Shown: positions 24,579-33,255 of the stretch, piece by piece
Position numbering within the stretch: the stretch's first letter is position 1
Layout of the letters: each line of letters opens with the position of its first letter
Source: UBA11740 sp049273695
Lineage (GTDB): Bacteria > Acidobacteriota > Blastocatellia > Pyrinomonadales > Pyrinomonadaceae
Assembly: GCA_049273695.1 (NCBI GenBank)
Contig: JBASRE010000059.1
Coordinates: 124,001-188,000, forward strand
Reading direction: 5' to 3'
Length of the DNA: 64,000 nt
Notes under the pieces: generated by a model
Database searches by the model: none
The model's input: only the letters and a program-made list of their open reading frames with translations
What the model was told of the DNA's origin: nothing
Made by a program: the position numbers and the translations under genes

Positions 24579-25586
24579 ATGTCGCAGCCTCAAACGCAAA
24601 CGTCCTCCCGCAGATTTGTCGTTCACGATCTGACGAAACAAAAGGGACATGCCGACTTCGCGCGCGACGTGCGTGAAGGCCTTTCCTCAAAGCCGAAACA
24701 GCTTTTCCCAAAGTTCCTGTACGACGCGCTTGGTTCGAAACTGTTCGAAGCAATCTGTCAGGTTGAAGAGTACTACCCGACGCGCGCCGAGACTGAGATT
24801 CTCACGCAGCATTCCGATGAGATAGTCAGCGCAGTTCCCGACTGTCAGACCCTGATCGAACTTGGCAGTGGCAGTGCCGAGAAGACGCGCCGGGTTATCG
24901 AGGCATTGCTCAGGATTCAGTCAACGCTGCTGTTTGTTCCCATCGACATTTCGCCTTCTGCTCTGGAAGAGAGTTCGCACACTTTGCTTCAGGCGTATCC
25001 GAGCTTGCAGATCGAAGCTTACGCGGCGGATTACTTTGACGGTCTTGCGGCGCTCAAGCCGCCGGCACAAGGACGCGCGCTGGTGCTGTTTCTCGGCTCA
25101 AATATCGGCAACTTTGAAAAGCAGGACGCATCGACATTTCTGCGCACGATCCGCCGAGGGCTGCGGCCGGGCGACGCGTTGCTTCTGGGCGCTGATCTGA
25201 AAAAAGATCGGGAGACGCTCGAGCGCGCCTACAACGATTCACTCGGCGTGACGCGCGCGTTCATTCTGAACCAGTTGGCGCGGATCAATCGCGAGTTCGG
25301 GGCTGACTTTGACTTGTGGGCCTTTGGTTTGAGGTCCGTTTACAACGATCACGAGGGGCGGATCGATGTCTATCTCGAGAGTTTACGCGAGCAGTCCGTG
25401 ACGATCCCGGGCCTCGATTTGTCTATCACGCTGGAAGCAGGCGAGCGCATTCACATGGAGAACGCTTACAAGTACGATCTGGAAGAGCTGTCGTCCCTCG
25501 CGCAGCAAACAGGATTCGTGCGCGAGCAAACATGGTTCGATGAAGCGAAACGATTCAGCAGTAATCTGTTTGTCGCGGTCGAATAG
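24579..25586 (+). CDS. egtD: EgtD-like L-histidine N-alpha-methyltransferase
   Basis: 335 residues of the EgtD/DUF2260 family. The N-terminus has the family block 'LSSKPKQLFPKFLYDALGS' and 'FEAICQVEEYYPTRAE'. The SAM site reads 'LIELGSGSAEKTR' (about 86-98) and 'VLFLGSNIGNF'. 'LRPGDALLLGADLKKD' and 'RIHMENAYKYDLEEL' complete the fold. In the known pathway EgtD trimethylates histidine to hercynine, which EgtB oxidises toward ergothioneine; no egtB lies in this window, so the product here may be hercynine or the partner is elsewhere. It ends 1 bp from the convergent CNNM/CBS gene. Confidence 0.8.
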   Translation: MSQPQTQTSSRRFVVHDLTKQKGHADFARDVREGLSSKPKQLFPKFLYDALGSKLFEAICQVEEYYPTRAETEILTQHSDEIVSAVPDCQTLIELGSGSAEKTRRVIEALLRIQSTLLFVPIDISPSALEESSHTLLQAYPSLQIEAYAADYFDGLAALKPPAQGRALVLFLGSNIGNFEKQDASTFLRTIRRGLRPGDALLLGADLKKDRETLERAYNDSLGVTRAFILNQLARINREFGADFDLWAFGLRSVYNDHEGRIDVYLESLREQSVTIPGLDLSITLEAGERIHMENAYKYDLEELSSLAQQTGFVREQTWFDEAKRFSSNLFVAVE

Positions 25587-25587
25587 A

Positions 25588-27012
25588 TCAGGCCGGCACG
25601 CTTGCCGAACCGCCCGCATCCTCTGATTTCATTTCTTCGCGGTTTTCGGGCAACTCCAGTTTCACTCGCAACACTCGTCTTCGTTCAACTTTCTCAACGT
25701 GAAACTTGAGGCTGTCGTGCTCGATCACTTCTCCGGGTTGCGGGACGTGGCCGGCTTCAGTCATTAGAAACCCGCCAATGGTGATGTAGCTTTCGGATTC
25801 AGGCAGCGCCGTCTTCAGGCGCTTGTTCAGATCACGCACCGCGAGCGCGCCGTCGAGCAAATACGTGCGGTCATCCACCCTCGAGATTTGCTCGTTGACC
25901 TCCTCGTCATGCTCGTCAGATATGTCGCCAACGATCTCTTCCAGCAGATCTTCGAGCGTGATGATGCCTTCAATCCCGCCGTGTTCGTCCACGACGAAGC
26001 CAAAATGTGATTTGGCCGTCTGCATCTGTCGCAGCACAGCTTCGAGGCGGGCCGTGTCCACGATGTACATCGGCGGCTGCAAAACGTATTCGAGCCGAAA
26101 CGCCTCAGGCTTCAGCAGGAACGGCATCAGGTCTTTGCTGTGAATGAAACCTGCGACGTTGTCCAGCGCGCCGTCATAAACCGGCAGCCGTGAATAGCCG
26201 TGCTGCTGAAATGCGTCGCGAATGTGCTCAAGCGAGCAGTCGATTGAGATGGCGGCCATCTCAGTGCGCGGCACCATCGCTTCGCGCACGAGCGTGTCGG
26301 AAAACTCGAAGACGCGATGAATCAAGCGCCGCTCTTCGGCGCGCAGGTGACCGCTTTCGCGCGAGATATCCACGAGTTGGCGCAGTTCTTCCTCGCTGTA
26401 CACGGCTGTGTGGTGCAACGACGACTTCAATCCGAACAGACGTGCGAGCCCGGCGCCGGTCCGATTGAAAATCCAAAGCGGCGCGCGAAATAGTCGGGCA
26501 AAGATTTCAAGTGTCCTTGAAGAAAACAGCGCCAGTGCTTCGGCACGTTCGAGCGCGATCATCTTCGGCAGCAATTCACCCAACACCATGTGCAGGAACG
26601 TCATCAGTGACAACGCGATAACCATCGCGATGAGATGGGCCAGGTATGCAGCCTGCGGTTGCGGCGTGATGCTCAGGGCAAGTGGTTCTATCAATGCCGC
26701 GAAGGCCGGTTCGCCAAGCGCGCCCAACACCAGCGACGCAATGGTGATTCCCAGTTGCGATGCGTTGATGAAGAGCGTCGGATTGTCGAGCAAGCGAAGC
26801 GCCGATGCGGCGCGCTTATTACCAGCCGCAGCCTTCGCTTCCAGACGCGGGCGACGCACAGCAATAAGGGCAAACTCAGCGCCTACGAAAAATGCATTTA
26901 TGAGTAAGAAGAAAAGAACCGCCGCGAACTTGAGCGCTATCCCGAGGAGGCTAGACCCCGATTGGGTGTCGGCAGCAAACAAGGCGAGGAAACTACTAGC
27001 AGGATCGTCCAT
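25588..27012 (-). CDS. CNNM/CBS/CorC_HlyC-domain membrane protein
   Basis: 474 residues. An N-terminal CNNM (DUF21) domain with about four membrane segments ('FAAVLFFLLINAFFVGAEFA', 'LGITIASLVLGAL', 'HLIAMVIALSLMTFLHM') is followed by a tandem CBS pair ('VPRTEMAAISIDCS', 'IHSKDLMPFLL', 'FVVDEHGGIEGIITLEDLLE') and a C-terminal CorC_HlyC domain ('LPESESYITIGGFLM'). The family includes magnesium/cobalt efflux proteins (CorC, MpfA, YhdP); the older hemolysin label is historical. Inner membrane. It converges with egtD and is transcribed away from carD. Confidence 0.88.
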   Translation of the reverse strand: MDDPASSFLALFAADTQSGSSLLGIALKFAAVLFFLLINAFFVGAEFALIAVRRPRLEAKAAAGNKRAASALRLLDNPTLFINASQLGITIASLVLGALGEPAFAALIEPLALSITPQPQAAYLAHLIAMVIALSLMTFLHMVLGELLPKMIALERAEALALFSSRTLEIFARLFRAPLWIFNRTGAGLARLFGLKSSLHHTAVYSEEELRQLVDISRESGHLRAEERRLIHRVFEFSDTLVREAMVPRTEMAAISIDCSLEHIRDAFQQHGYSRLPVYDGALDNVAGFIHSKDLMPFLLKPEAFRLEYVLQPPMYIVDTARLEAVLRQMQTAKSHFGFVVDEHGGIEGIITLEDLLEEIVGDISDEHDEEVNEQISRVDDRTYLLDGALAVRDLNKRLKTALPESESYITIGGFLMTEAGHVPQPGEVIEHDSLKFHVEKVERRRVLRVKLELPENREEMKSEDAGGSASVPA

Positions 27013-27060
27013 CGTAATCGTAGTCAGGAGTAACAGTTTTCGAGCATGATATCACGGCGA

Positions 27061-27098
27061 AAAAAAGCACGCAGTCCCGAACTGTGGGGACTGCGCGC
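27061..27098 (-). terminator. Rho-independent terminator after carD
   Basis: On the minus strand GCGCGCAGTCCC pairs with GGGACTGCGTGC (12-bp stem with one G-U pair) and is followed by at least six T. It sits 24 bp past the carD stop codon. Confidence 0.88.
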
Positions 27099-27121
27099 TT
27101 CCATGAAATCAACTTCAACGA

Positions 27122-27676
27122 TCAGTGAGCGCCGGCTGCGGCCGCTCGCCGCAGGTTGCCGTTGCCGTTGGACTTACCATCGTGGCGCGAACACGCCTGG
27201 GCCAATGCGTCATTCACGCGTGGCTCGATGTTGCACTCGGGCTGACGGCAAACGGCCGCGAGTTCAGAAACGACGAGGTAATGCGCGCGCTCAAGCATGC
27301 GCTGCTCGCGGAACGAAAGGGGTTTGCTGTGACTCAGATAGTTGAGGTGCTTTAGGACTTCAGCGACTTCAAAAATATTGCCGGTGCGCATCTTCTCAGA
27401 AAAATCCTTAAACCGATCTTTCCAATCATGCGGCGGGGTGGCAAAGTCTGAACCCAACGTTTGGAAAAGCGTGTCGCACTCCAACGTCGTAATCGGCTTA
27501 CGCAGGCCGACTTCCGTCGCGTTGGTAACTGGGACTAAGACGAGGGTATTCGTAGCTGCGAGCCGGAGCGTGTAAAACGGGAGCGCAGTCGCACCGATTT
27601 GTTTCTGCTCGATTTGCTCGATGGTACCGATACCATGATTTGGGTAAACAACCTTCTGGCCGACCTTGAAGCCCAC
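27122..27676 (-). CDS. carD: CarD-family transcriptional regulator
   Basis: 184 residues. The N-terminal CarD/TRCF RNA-polymerase-interacting domain is clear ('FKVGQKVVYPNHGIGTIEQI', with 'PFYTLRLAATNTLVLVPV'). The helical C-terminal domain follows ('WKDRFKDFSEKMRTGNIFEV', 'LSFREQRMLERAHYLVVSEL'). CarD binds the RNAP beta subunit and stabilises open complexes at housekeeping promoters. The last 25 residues are a low-complexity Gly/Asn/Ala tail. It is followed by a strong terminator, so it is probably monocistronic. Confidence 0.92.
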   Translation of the reverse strand: MGFKVGQKVVYPNHGIGTIEQIEQKQIGATALPFYTLRLAATNTLVLVPVTNATEVGLRKPITTLECDTLFQTLGSDFATPPHDWKDRFKDFSEKMRTGNIFEVAEVLKHLNYLSHSKPLSFREQRMLERAHYLVVSELAAVCRQPECNIEPRVNDALAQACSRHDGKSNGNGNLRRAAAAGAH

Positions 27677-27879
27677 CTTTACACCTCCAGAGTTTGAAAC
27701 GTCACCAGGTAAGTCGCATGCGCGGCTTGGAACCGAAAGTTATGCGAGACAATAAACCGATCGGGTGTTCTAGAACCGAGTTGTCCGTGAACTGAATGGA
27801 GAATAGCAAGGCGCGTCGAGACGCGTCAAGCTTTCCGCGTCGTGACATTTGGACCAGAGCAAAAGCTGGGCCAAAAACA

Positions 27880-28004
<125 letters not shown>

Positions 28005-28035
28005 TTTTCTCGGTCCGGTCATGAAAGAGGTCTAT

Positions 28036-29604
28036 CTATCCGACATAGCTTTCATCCTGCTCAATCCTCGAAAGCACCCAATCGAATTCTCCGGAAGTGA
28101 TTTTTCCGCTGCAGAATTCGCAGATGCCGGTCGCATTTACCTTCAACGGCGCGCCGCAATTTGGACAGTTTAGATCGGCGCGGGCCGCGACTGGCGTCGC
28201 TTTGCTGTTGCGAATAAAAGTCCAGTATTCACTCCATTTACGCAAATTTGTTCGCGAGCCCGCCACCACCTGGCCGCCTTCGTTGATGGTGTAGTCAAAG
28301 CCTTCGGCAAAGATCCGCAGCGTGATCGACTGATAAAAATTGTCTTGCTTGATCTTCGTGGGCTGCATCCCCGTGATTTGATACCGCTCAAGCACGTTAC
28401 GAAGTTTCTGACGCCGGTAAGCTTCAATCCAATACTGGTGCATCTGGAAAATGTTGTCCGTCTCGTGGGGTCGGGCGCGCTCCCAATTCAAAGACGACCA
28501 GGCTTCCTGCAATTCGTTGAAAATCATGCGCGCGCGCGCCTGAAACTCCGCCCACTTGAAGCTCGGATTGTTGTGCTCGAAGGCAGCGCGTACGTGCGGA
28601 AAGTTCGGCTGCATGATTGTCGGGTTAAGTGTCCCGACCTCAGGAACGTTCGAGGTGAGGAGCGGTCCCCGGGCTTCGCGACCAAGCGTGCGCACGCTCC
28701 GCACGTACCATTGAAACTCTCCGCTTTCCACTTTCGTGTGACAGAAAGCGCACGCGCCGTTCGTGTCTTTCTGCAAGGGCGCGCCGCAACTTGGGCAGTG
28801 CAGCGCGGTCGCTTCCTCGGGTGCCGGCGAAAGCAAATCGCGTTTGCGCTCAAACTCCCAGCGCTCGCGAACGTAGTAAGCCATCTCGCCGCGGGGATCA
28901 CCTTCGCGCGGCGTGAATTCTGTGTAGTTCGCTTCGAATTCGACGCTCATTTCGACAGTGGGCGTCGTAAGGCCGCGCACGTCGGCGACGTGCATAGCGC
29001 CGACGATGATGCCCTGCACGGCCTTTAGTTGCGGCGAGTTTAATTGAAAAAGCGATGCGCGCGCCGCGTCCGACAAATAGGGCGACAGGTCATCGAGCGC
29101 GGCTTTGCCTTTGCCCCGTGCGTCGTGTGTACGCCCGTAAAGCGCGTAACAGAAATCGGTAAAAATGATTTCCGAAAAATTCGGATCAAAGCGTCGTAGT
29201 TGGTTGAAGGCGCGCTGAATGTCCTGCTGAGGCCGTCCACCCGGTCCCGTCGATAGGCCGAGTACCGGCGAAGAGGAAACGACTGAAGCTGGTTTTTTTG
29301 AGCGTCTGCTAAACCAGTAGATGACCGCTCCGATCACGATTATATCGAGCGGAATTCCAATCGCGGGATGCTCGATCGTTAGCCAAAGCAGTAAACGGAA
29401 AATCAGATAGATGATGATGCCGAGACCTTCACCGTCGCCGTCACCTCCGCCTCCACCACCGCCGTAGCCCCCGCCGCCGCCGACACGCGCCAGTGCTTCG
29501 GTGGCGAACACCGCAAGCATCACGGCGGCAAACACAAACGACACCGCGCCGATCGTGAAGCGACCTGATTTCAAATTCGAAATTCCAAATTTCAGACGCT
29601 TCAT
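28036..29604 (-). CDS. TIM44-like domain membrane protein with two zinc ribbons
   Basis: 522 residues. A hydrophobic N-terminus, a Gly-rich linker (about 40-60) and two membrane segments ('IIIYLIFRLLLWL', 'IPLDIIVIGAVIYWF') are followed by a TIM44-like domain ('IQRAFNQLRRFDPNFSE'). Two zinc ribbons interrupt and end it: 'HCPSCGAPL' with 'CAFCHTKVESGEFQW', and 'NCPNCGAPL' with 'CEFCSGKITSGEFDW'. A second TIM44-like region lies between them. The repeat of domain plus ribbon suggests an internal duplication. It overlaps the TPM-domain gene upstream by 4 bp (ATGA), so the two are translated together. Envelope-associated; substrate unknown. Confidence 0.8.
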   Translation of the reverse strand: MKRLKFGISNLKSGRFTIGAVSFVFAAVMLAVFATEALARVGGGGGYGGGGGGGDGDGEGLGIIIYLIFRLLLWLTIEHPAIGIPLDIIVIGAVIYWFSRRSKKPASVVSSSPVLGLSTGPGGRPQQDIQRAFNQLRRFDPNFSEIIFTDFCYALYGRTHDARGKGKAALDDLSPYLSDAARASLFQLNSPQLKAVQGIIVGAMHVADVRGLTTPTVEMSVEFEANYTEFTPREGDPRGEMAYYVRERWEFERKRDLLSPAPEEATALHCPSCGAPLQKDTNGACAFCHTKVESGEFQWYVRSVRTLGREARGPLLTSNVPEVGTLNPTIMQPNFPHVRAAFEHNNPSFKWAEFQARARMIFNELQEAWSSLNWERARPHETDNIFQMHQYWIEAYRRQKLRNVLERYQITGMQPTKIKQDNFYQSITLRIFAEGFDYTINEGGQVVAGSRTNLRKWSEYWTFIRNSKATPVAARADLNCPNCGAPLKVNATGICEFCSGKITSGEFDWVLSRIEQDESYVG

Positions 29605-30227
29605 TTCAATTCGATGCGTGGGCCGTCAACCAGTTCGTTAGGATTCTCGCCGGTACAAGGGAGGTGCGCGGCGAGTAGAGCACCAAGTTTGCGCAATGAC
29701 TGAATGAGTTTTTCCGGATCGCAGTGTCGAGCTAGTTCTTTCAGCTCATGAAGCTCTGTGTTCCACGGCAACGGTGGCATGGCCTTCAGGATGCCGCGAT
29801 CCGCGATGACTTCAATTTGTTCTTCGAGCAACGAAACGTACACGAGCAGGCCGTTTTCCGCTTTGGTGTTCGCGATGCCGGCCTCGTAAAACATCGCCGC
29901 GGCGCCCTGGCGCGCGGTGTCGGCGCGAAACTTTTTCGACGTTAATAATCGCTGAAATGACGGACTGCGTGATGAGACGAAGGCGCCGATGATGAACATC
30001 AGCGCGACATCGATGGGCACCACAATCGCGGGAATCACAAAAGGCGAGAACAGCGCGAACAGCAGACCGAGAAATGCGACGATGGCGCCAAACAAATAGT
30101 CGGCATGACGATATGAACCGGACCGCGCACGGATGACGATCACAAGTTCCGCGTCCGTATTCTTTTCGATTTCAGCGACGGCGTTAGCGATGCGTTCGCT
30201 GGCGTCTTTGTCGAACTTCCGCTTCAT
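29601..30227 (-). CDS. TPM (TLP18.3/Psb32/MOLO-1) domain membrane protein
   Basis: 208 residues from the ATG at 30227 (an upstream in-frame ATG at 30254 adds 9 residues). 'IANAVAEIEKNTDAELVIVI' and 'AENGLLVYVSLLEEQIEVIA' are the conserved TPM blocks, split by a hydrophobic region of two segments ('YLFGAIVAFLGLLFALFSPF', 'IPAIVVPIDVALMFIIGAF'). This insertion into the TPM domain is a known subfamily. TPM proteins act in membrane-protein upkeep and stress in various systems. Couples to the TIM44-like gene by a 4-bp overlap. Confidence 0.82.
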   Translation of the reverse strand: MKRKFDKDASERIANAVAEIEKNTDAELVIVIRARSGSYRHADYLFGAIVAFLGLLFALFSPFVIPAIVVPIDVALMFIIGAFVSSRSPSFQRLLTSKKFRADTARQGAAAMFYEAGIANTKAENGLLVYVSLLEEQIEVIADRGILKAMPPLPWNTELHELKELARHCDPEKLIQSLRKLGALLAAHLPCTGENPNELVDGPRIELK

Positions 30228-30288
30228 CGGCCGCGGCAGTCTAACACAAGCCACAGAGACGCCAAGCCACAGATGAACCTGGCTGTCA

Positions 30289-30337
30289 GACGGGAAATAA
30301 GAACGACCCAGCCCCGTATAGTCGGGACTGGGCCGTC
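30289..30337 (-). terminator. Terminator-like hairpin after STAS genes
   Basis: CCCAGCCCCG (30307-30316) pairs with CGGGACTGGG (30323-30332) with one mismatch. Read leftwards it is followed by GTTCTTATTT, a moderate T tract. It lies 27 bp past the stop of the second STAS gene. Confidence 0.6.
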
Positions 30338-30363
30338 ATCAAAACTCAAACTGTGAGACGTGG

Positions 30364-30711
30364 TTATTTGAAGCTGCTGAGCGCGTCGGCTTCGTTGTCG
30401 TAGACGTCGAAGACCGTGAGCAGCTTAGTGATGACGAGCAGATCCTGGACTTTTTCCGTCAGATTCAGAAGCTTCAGTTGGCCGCCGCCGCGCCCGACCG
30501 TGGTGTAGTTCGCGATCAGTTCGCCGATGCCGCTCGAGTCGATGTAGCGGACGCCTTTCAGGTTCAGCAAAAGCTTCTGATTGCCACCGGCAACCAAATT
30601 GCGAATCGCGCTGCGAAGCGCAGTGCTGCTGTCACCGATGCGCACTTCGCCATCGAGATCCAAAATCGTTACGTCGCCCGCCTGGCGTTGTTTGATGTCT
30701 AGTTGAGCCAT
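30364..30711 (-). CDS. STAS-domain anti-anti-sigma factor (paralogue 2)
   Basis: 115 residues, the whole protein a STAS domain of the SpoIIAA/RsbV type. 'VRYIDSSGIGELIANY' carries the conserved phosphoacceptor Ser in DSSG. It is strongly similar over its full length to the neighbouring 30772-31119 product (both end 'TKLLTVFDxYDxEAxALSxFK'). Ribosome binding site GGAG. In the known partner-switching scheme the dephosphorylated form releases a sigma factor or other target from an RsbW-type kinase, and such a kinase is encoded just upstream. Confidence 0.88.
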   Translation of the reverse strand: MAQLDIKQRQAGDVTILDLDGEVRIGDSSTALRSAIRNLVAGGNQKLLLNLKGVRYIDSSGIGELIANYTTVGRGGGQLKLLNLTEKVQDLLVITKLLTVFDVYDNEADALSSFK

Positions 30712-30771
30712 GTCAATCTCCGTCGTTTGTGGGTTCGCGGAAGTGATGCGATCACTGGCGCGTGTTTATGC

Positions 30772-31119
30772 TTACTTGAAGTTGCTGAGCGCTTCCGCTT
30801 CTTCGTCGTACGCGTCAAAGACAGTGAGCAGCTTCGTGATTGTAAGCAGGTCCTGAAGTTTCTGGGTCAGGCTGAGCAGCTTAAGCTGGCCGCCTTCCTT
30901 GTTGATGGCCGTGTAGCTGGAGACCAGCTCGCCGATGCCGCTTGAATCGATGTAACCAACGCCGGCCAGGTTCAGCAGAATCTTTTTCTTCTGCTCTTCG
31001 AGTAAACGACGCACGGCGCTGCGCAAAGCAATACTGCCATCGCCGATGGTGATTCGCCCGTCCATATCCAGCACTGTCACGTCGCCGGCTTGTCGTTCGC
31101 GGATGTTAAGCTCTGCCAT
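30772..31119 (-). CDS. STAS-domain anti-anti-sigma factor (paralogue 1)
   Basis: 115 residues, SpoIIAA/RsbV-like, with 'VGYIDSSGIGELVSSY' containing the phosphorylatable Ser. Tandem duplicate of the 30364 gene with conserved length and ends. Ribosome binding site GGGAGA. Two near-identical antagonists beside one kinase suggests that they divide inputs or targets. Neither a sigma factor nor a PP2C phosphatase is in the window, so the output is unknown. Confidence 0.88.
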   Translation of the reverse strand: MAELNIRERQAGDVTVLDMDGRITIGDGSIALRSAVRRLLEEQKKKILLNLAGVGYIDSSGIGELVSSYTAINKEGGQLKLLSLTQKLQDLLTITKLLTVFDAYDEEAEALSNFK

Positions 31120-31134
31120 GATTCAAGAGTCTCC

Positions 31135-31228
31135 CGAAAAGTTTTCGATTTCTGATTGCGGACTTTTGATTCCACCGTCACGGATAAGTTCCCGCATTCG
31201 GGCGCGATCAAAAGTACAAAATCAAATA
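31135..31228. repeat. Imperfect AT-rich palindrome between rsbW-like and STAS genes
   Basis: GATTTCTGATT and GACTTTTGATT units on the left are answered by ATCAAAAGT and AAATCAAATATC on the right. The design is the same heptad-periodic hairpin seen elsewhere in the window. Confidence 0.5.
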
Positions 31229-31642
31229 TCAAACTCTCTTCAGCATTCGCACTATCGTTCCGCCCTCGGGCCGGCTCACCCACTCGACTTCATCCATGAA
31301 GCTGCGCATCAGGAAGTTGCCGCGGCCGGAAGTCTTCATCAGATTTTCCGCCGCCGTCGGGTCGGGCACTGAGACCGGGTCGAATCCGGCGCCTTGATCG
31401 CTGACTTCGATCTCAACTGCGTTCGACGAACAGTTGAGGGTCATTTCAACTTGCTTTGTATCGTCTTCCTTGTTGCCGTGAACGATCGCGTTGGTGATGG
31501 CTTCGCGCACAGCCATGTCGATGCCAAAAGCTGCTTCGTCCGCGAGCCCACAATTGCGCGCGAAGTCAGCCGCCGCGGCGGCAGCGTCAGCAACAGCCTC
31601 AATGTGGCTGGGCAAAACGAGTCGAGTCGTTTGATCGGTCAC
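31229..31642 (-). CDS. RsbW/SpoIIAB-like serine kinase (anti-sigma)
   Basis: 137 residues from the GTG at 31642, which has GGAGG 12 bp upstream; an in-frame ATG at 31744 adds 34 unlikely residues. GHKL ATPase motifs are clear: N-box 'MAVREAITNAIVHGN', G1 'VSDQGAGFDP' and a G2-like 'TSGRGNFLMRSFMDEV'. It would phosphorylate the STAS proteins encoded 110 bp downstream and bind its target when they are phosphorylated. The target is not encoded here. Confidence 0.85.
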   Translation of the reverse strand: MTDQTTRLVLPSHIEAVADAAAAAADFARNCGLADEAAFGIDMAVREAITNAIVHGNKEDDTKQVEMTLNCSSNAVEIEVSDQGAGFDPVSVPDPTAAENLMKTSGRGNFLMRSFMDEVEWVSRPEGGTIVRMLKRV

Positions 31643-31764
31643 AAAAGGCGCAGGCCTCCAGCCATGGGAATCGCGGTCTGGCTGCTGACAATTCAAGAGC
31701 AAACGGAAGACGGACGTGTAACATGCGGGCTGGGCGTGTGTCAATGTCCGCGCATGTTTGGCGT

Positions 31765-31824
31765 GGTACGCATGCCTCCGGCATGCTCTCGATTCAAAAG
31801 CAGCACGCCAGCGGCGTGCGTACC
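31765..31824. repeat. GGTACGC-family palindrome, copy 1
   Basis: GGTACGCATGCC at the left end is complementary to GGCGTGCGTACC at the right end; an inner GCATGCC/GGCATGC hairpin makes it branched. A related copy is at 33188-33248. Confidence 0.65.
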
Positions 31825-31869
31825 TTGCGCCGATTTCGGGGTCGCGATACGACGCGCTAAGATTCCTTC

Positions 31870-33180
31870 GTGATCATTCACCCGGCCAAAAGAATCGTTG
31901 GCAAGCTTGAGATGCCGGGCGATAAATCGATTTCCCATCGGGCGGCGATGATTTCCGCTTTAGCCAAGGGCACGTCGCACATTCGAAACTTTTCGACGAG
32001 TGAAGATTGCGCGGCGACCCTGCGCTGTCTTGACCAGCTTGGCGTTTCAATTGCCCGCACAAGCGACGATGTGGTGGTTCAAGGCGCCGGAACGCGCGGC
32101 TTGAGTGCGCCGAAAGAGCCCTTGGATTGCGGTAACAGCGGCACGACGATGCGTCTGCTGGCCGGAGTTCTCGCGGGCCAGGATTTCGAGGCGACTTTGA
32201 CCGGCGATGAATCGCTGCGCTCGCGTCCGATGCAACGAATCATCGAGCCGCTGGAGATGATGGGAGTTAATATTCTTTCGAACGATGGTCGCCCGCCGCT
32301 CACCATCCGGGGCCGCAATCCTCTGCGACCGATCGATTACGAATTACTGATTGCCAGCGCACAGGTGAAGTCGGCGATTCTGCTGGGGGGTCTGAACGCC
32401 AACGGTCAAACGAAAGTCGTCGAGCAGACCCCCACCCGCGATCACACTGAACGGATGCTGCGCTGGTTCGGAGTTGCTGTCGAACAGGGAGATGCGCCCA
32501 GGGAAGGCCACACGTTCGCGTCCGTAACGGGTCCCGCGAGTTTTGACTCGCGCAGGTTTGTTGTTCCGGGCGACATTTCTTCAGCTGCGTATTTCATCGC
32601 GGCGGCGGCGCTGATCGAGGGTTCGGTGCTCGAGATTGTGAATGTCGGACTTAATCCCAGTCGCGTCGCATTTCTTAGCCTCGTGAAGTCATCAGGTTTG
32701 ACGGTCAACTTTCAAGATATGCGTGAGCAAAGCAATGAACCGGTTGGCGTCGTTCGTGTTGAAGGCCCGTGCGCCGCCAAAGAATCTACGGACCCGCCAT
32801 TGACGATTGACGGCGATCGCATCGCTGGATTGATTGATGAGTTGCCGCTGCTCGCAGTCGTCGGTTCCCAGATCGTTGGCGGTCTCGAGATACGCGATGC
32901 CGGCGAGTTGCGCGTGAAAGAATCAGATCGCATCGCCGCGACGGTTGCGGGACTGCGAGCCATGGGCGCGGACGTGGAAGAATCCGATGACGGGCTGCGT
33001 GTCGCTGGGCAAACGCGCCTGCGCGGAGCGCGAATTGACTCGCGCGGCGATCACCGAATCGCGATGTCATTCGCGATTGCTGGACTGCTCGCTGACGGCG
33101 AGACAGAAATCGAAGACAGCGAATGCGTGAGCGTTTCTTTTCCCGAATTCTTTGAGTTACTCGAGTCTGTAGTTGAGTGA
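31870..33180 (+). CDS. aroA: 3-phosphoshikimate 1-carboxyvinyltransferase (EPSP synthase)
   Basis: 436 residues from a GTG at 31870. Sixth step of the shikimate pathway: shikimate-3-phosphate plus PEP. 'MPGDKSISHRAAMISALAKG' contains the PEP/S3P-binding Lys and Ser, 'LDCGNSGTTMRLLAGVLAG' the active-site LxNSGT loop, 'RPMQRIIEPLEMMG' the catalytic block and 'ELRVKESDRIAATVAGLRAM' the C-terminal signature; 'GDHRIAMSFAIAGLL' closes it. Followed by the kinase aroK after 75 bp. Confidence 0.96.
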   Translation: MIIHPAKRIVGKLEMPGDKSISHRAAMISALAKGTSHIRNFSTSEDCAATLRCLDQLGVSIARTSDDVVVQGAGTRGLSAPKEPLDCGNSGTTMRLLAGVLAGQDFEATLTGDESLRSRPMQRIIEPLEMMGVNILSNDGRPPLTIRGRNPLRPIDYELLIASAQVKSAILLGGLNANGQTKVVEQTPTRDHTERMLRWFGVAVEQGDAPREGHTFASVTGPASFDSRRFVVPGDISSAAYFIAAAALIEGSVLEIVNVGLNPSRVAFLSLVKSSGLTVNFQDMREQSNEPVGVVRVEGPCAAKESTDPPLTIDGDRIAGLIDELPLLAVVGSQIVGGLEIRDAGELRVKESDRIAATVAGLRAMGADVEESDDGLRVAGQTRLRGARIDSRGDHRIAMSFAIAGLLADGETEIEDSECVSVSFPEFFELLESVVE

Positions 33181-33187
33181 TTTCTTT

Positions 33188-33248
33188 CAGGCGGTACGCA
33201 CGCCTCTGGCGAGCTGTCATCGAAGCACGCGAGACGCGTGCGAACCTG
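33188..33248. repeat. GGTACGC-family palindrome, copy 2
   Basis: CAGGCGGTACGCACGC on the left is nearly complementary to GCGTGCGAACCTG on the right. It fills the aroA-aroK gap. Related to 31765-31824. Confidence 0.6.
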
Positions 33249-33255
33249 AACAACG

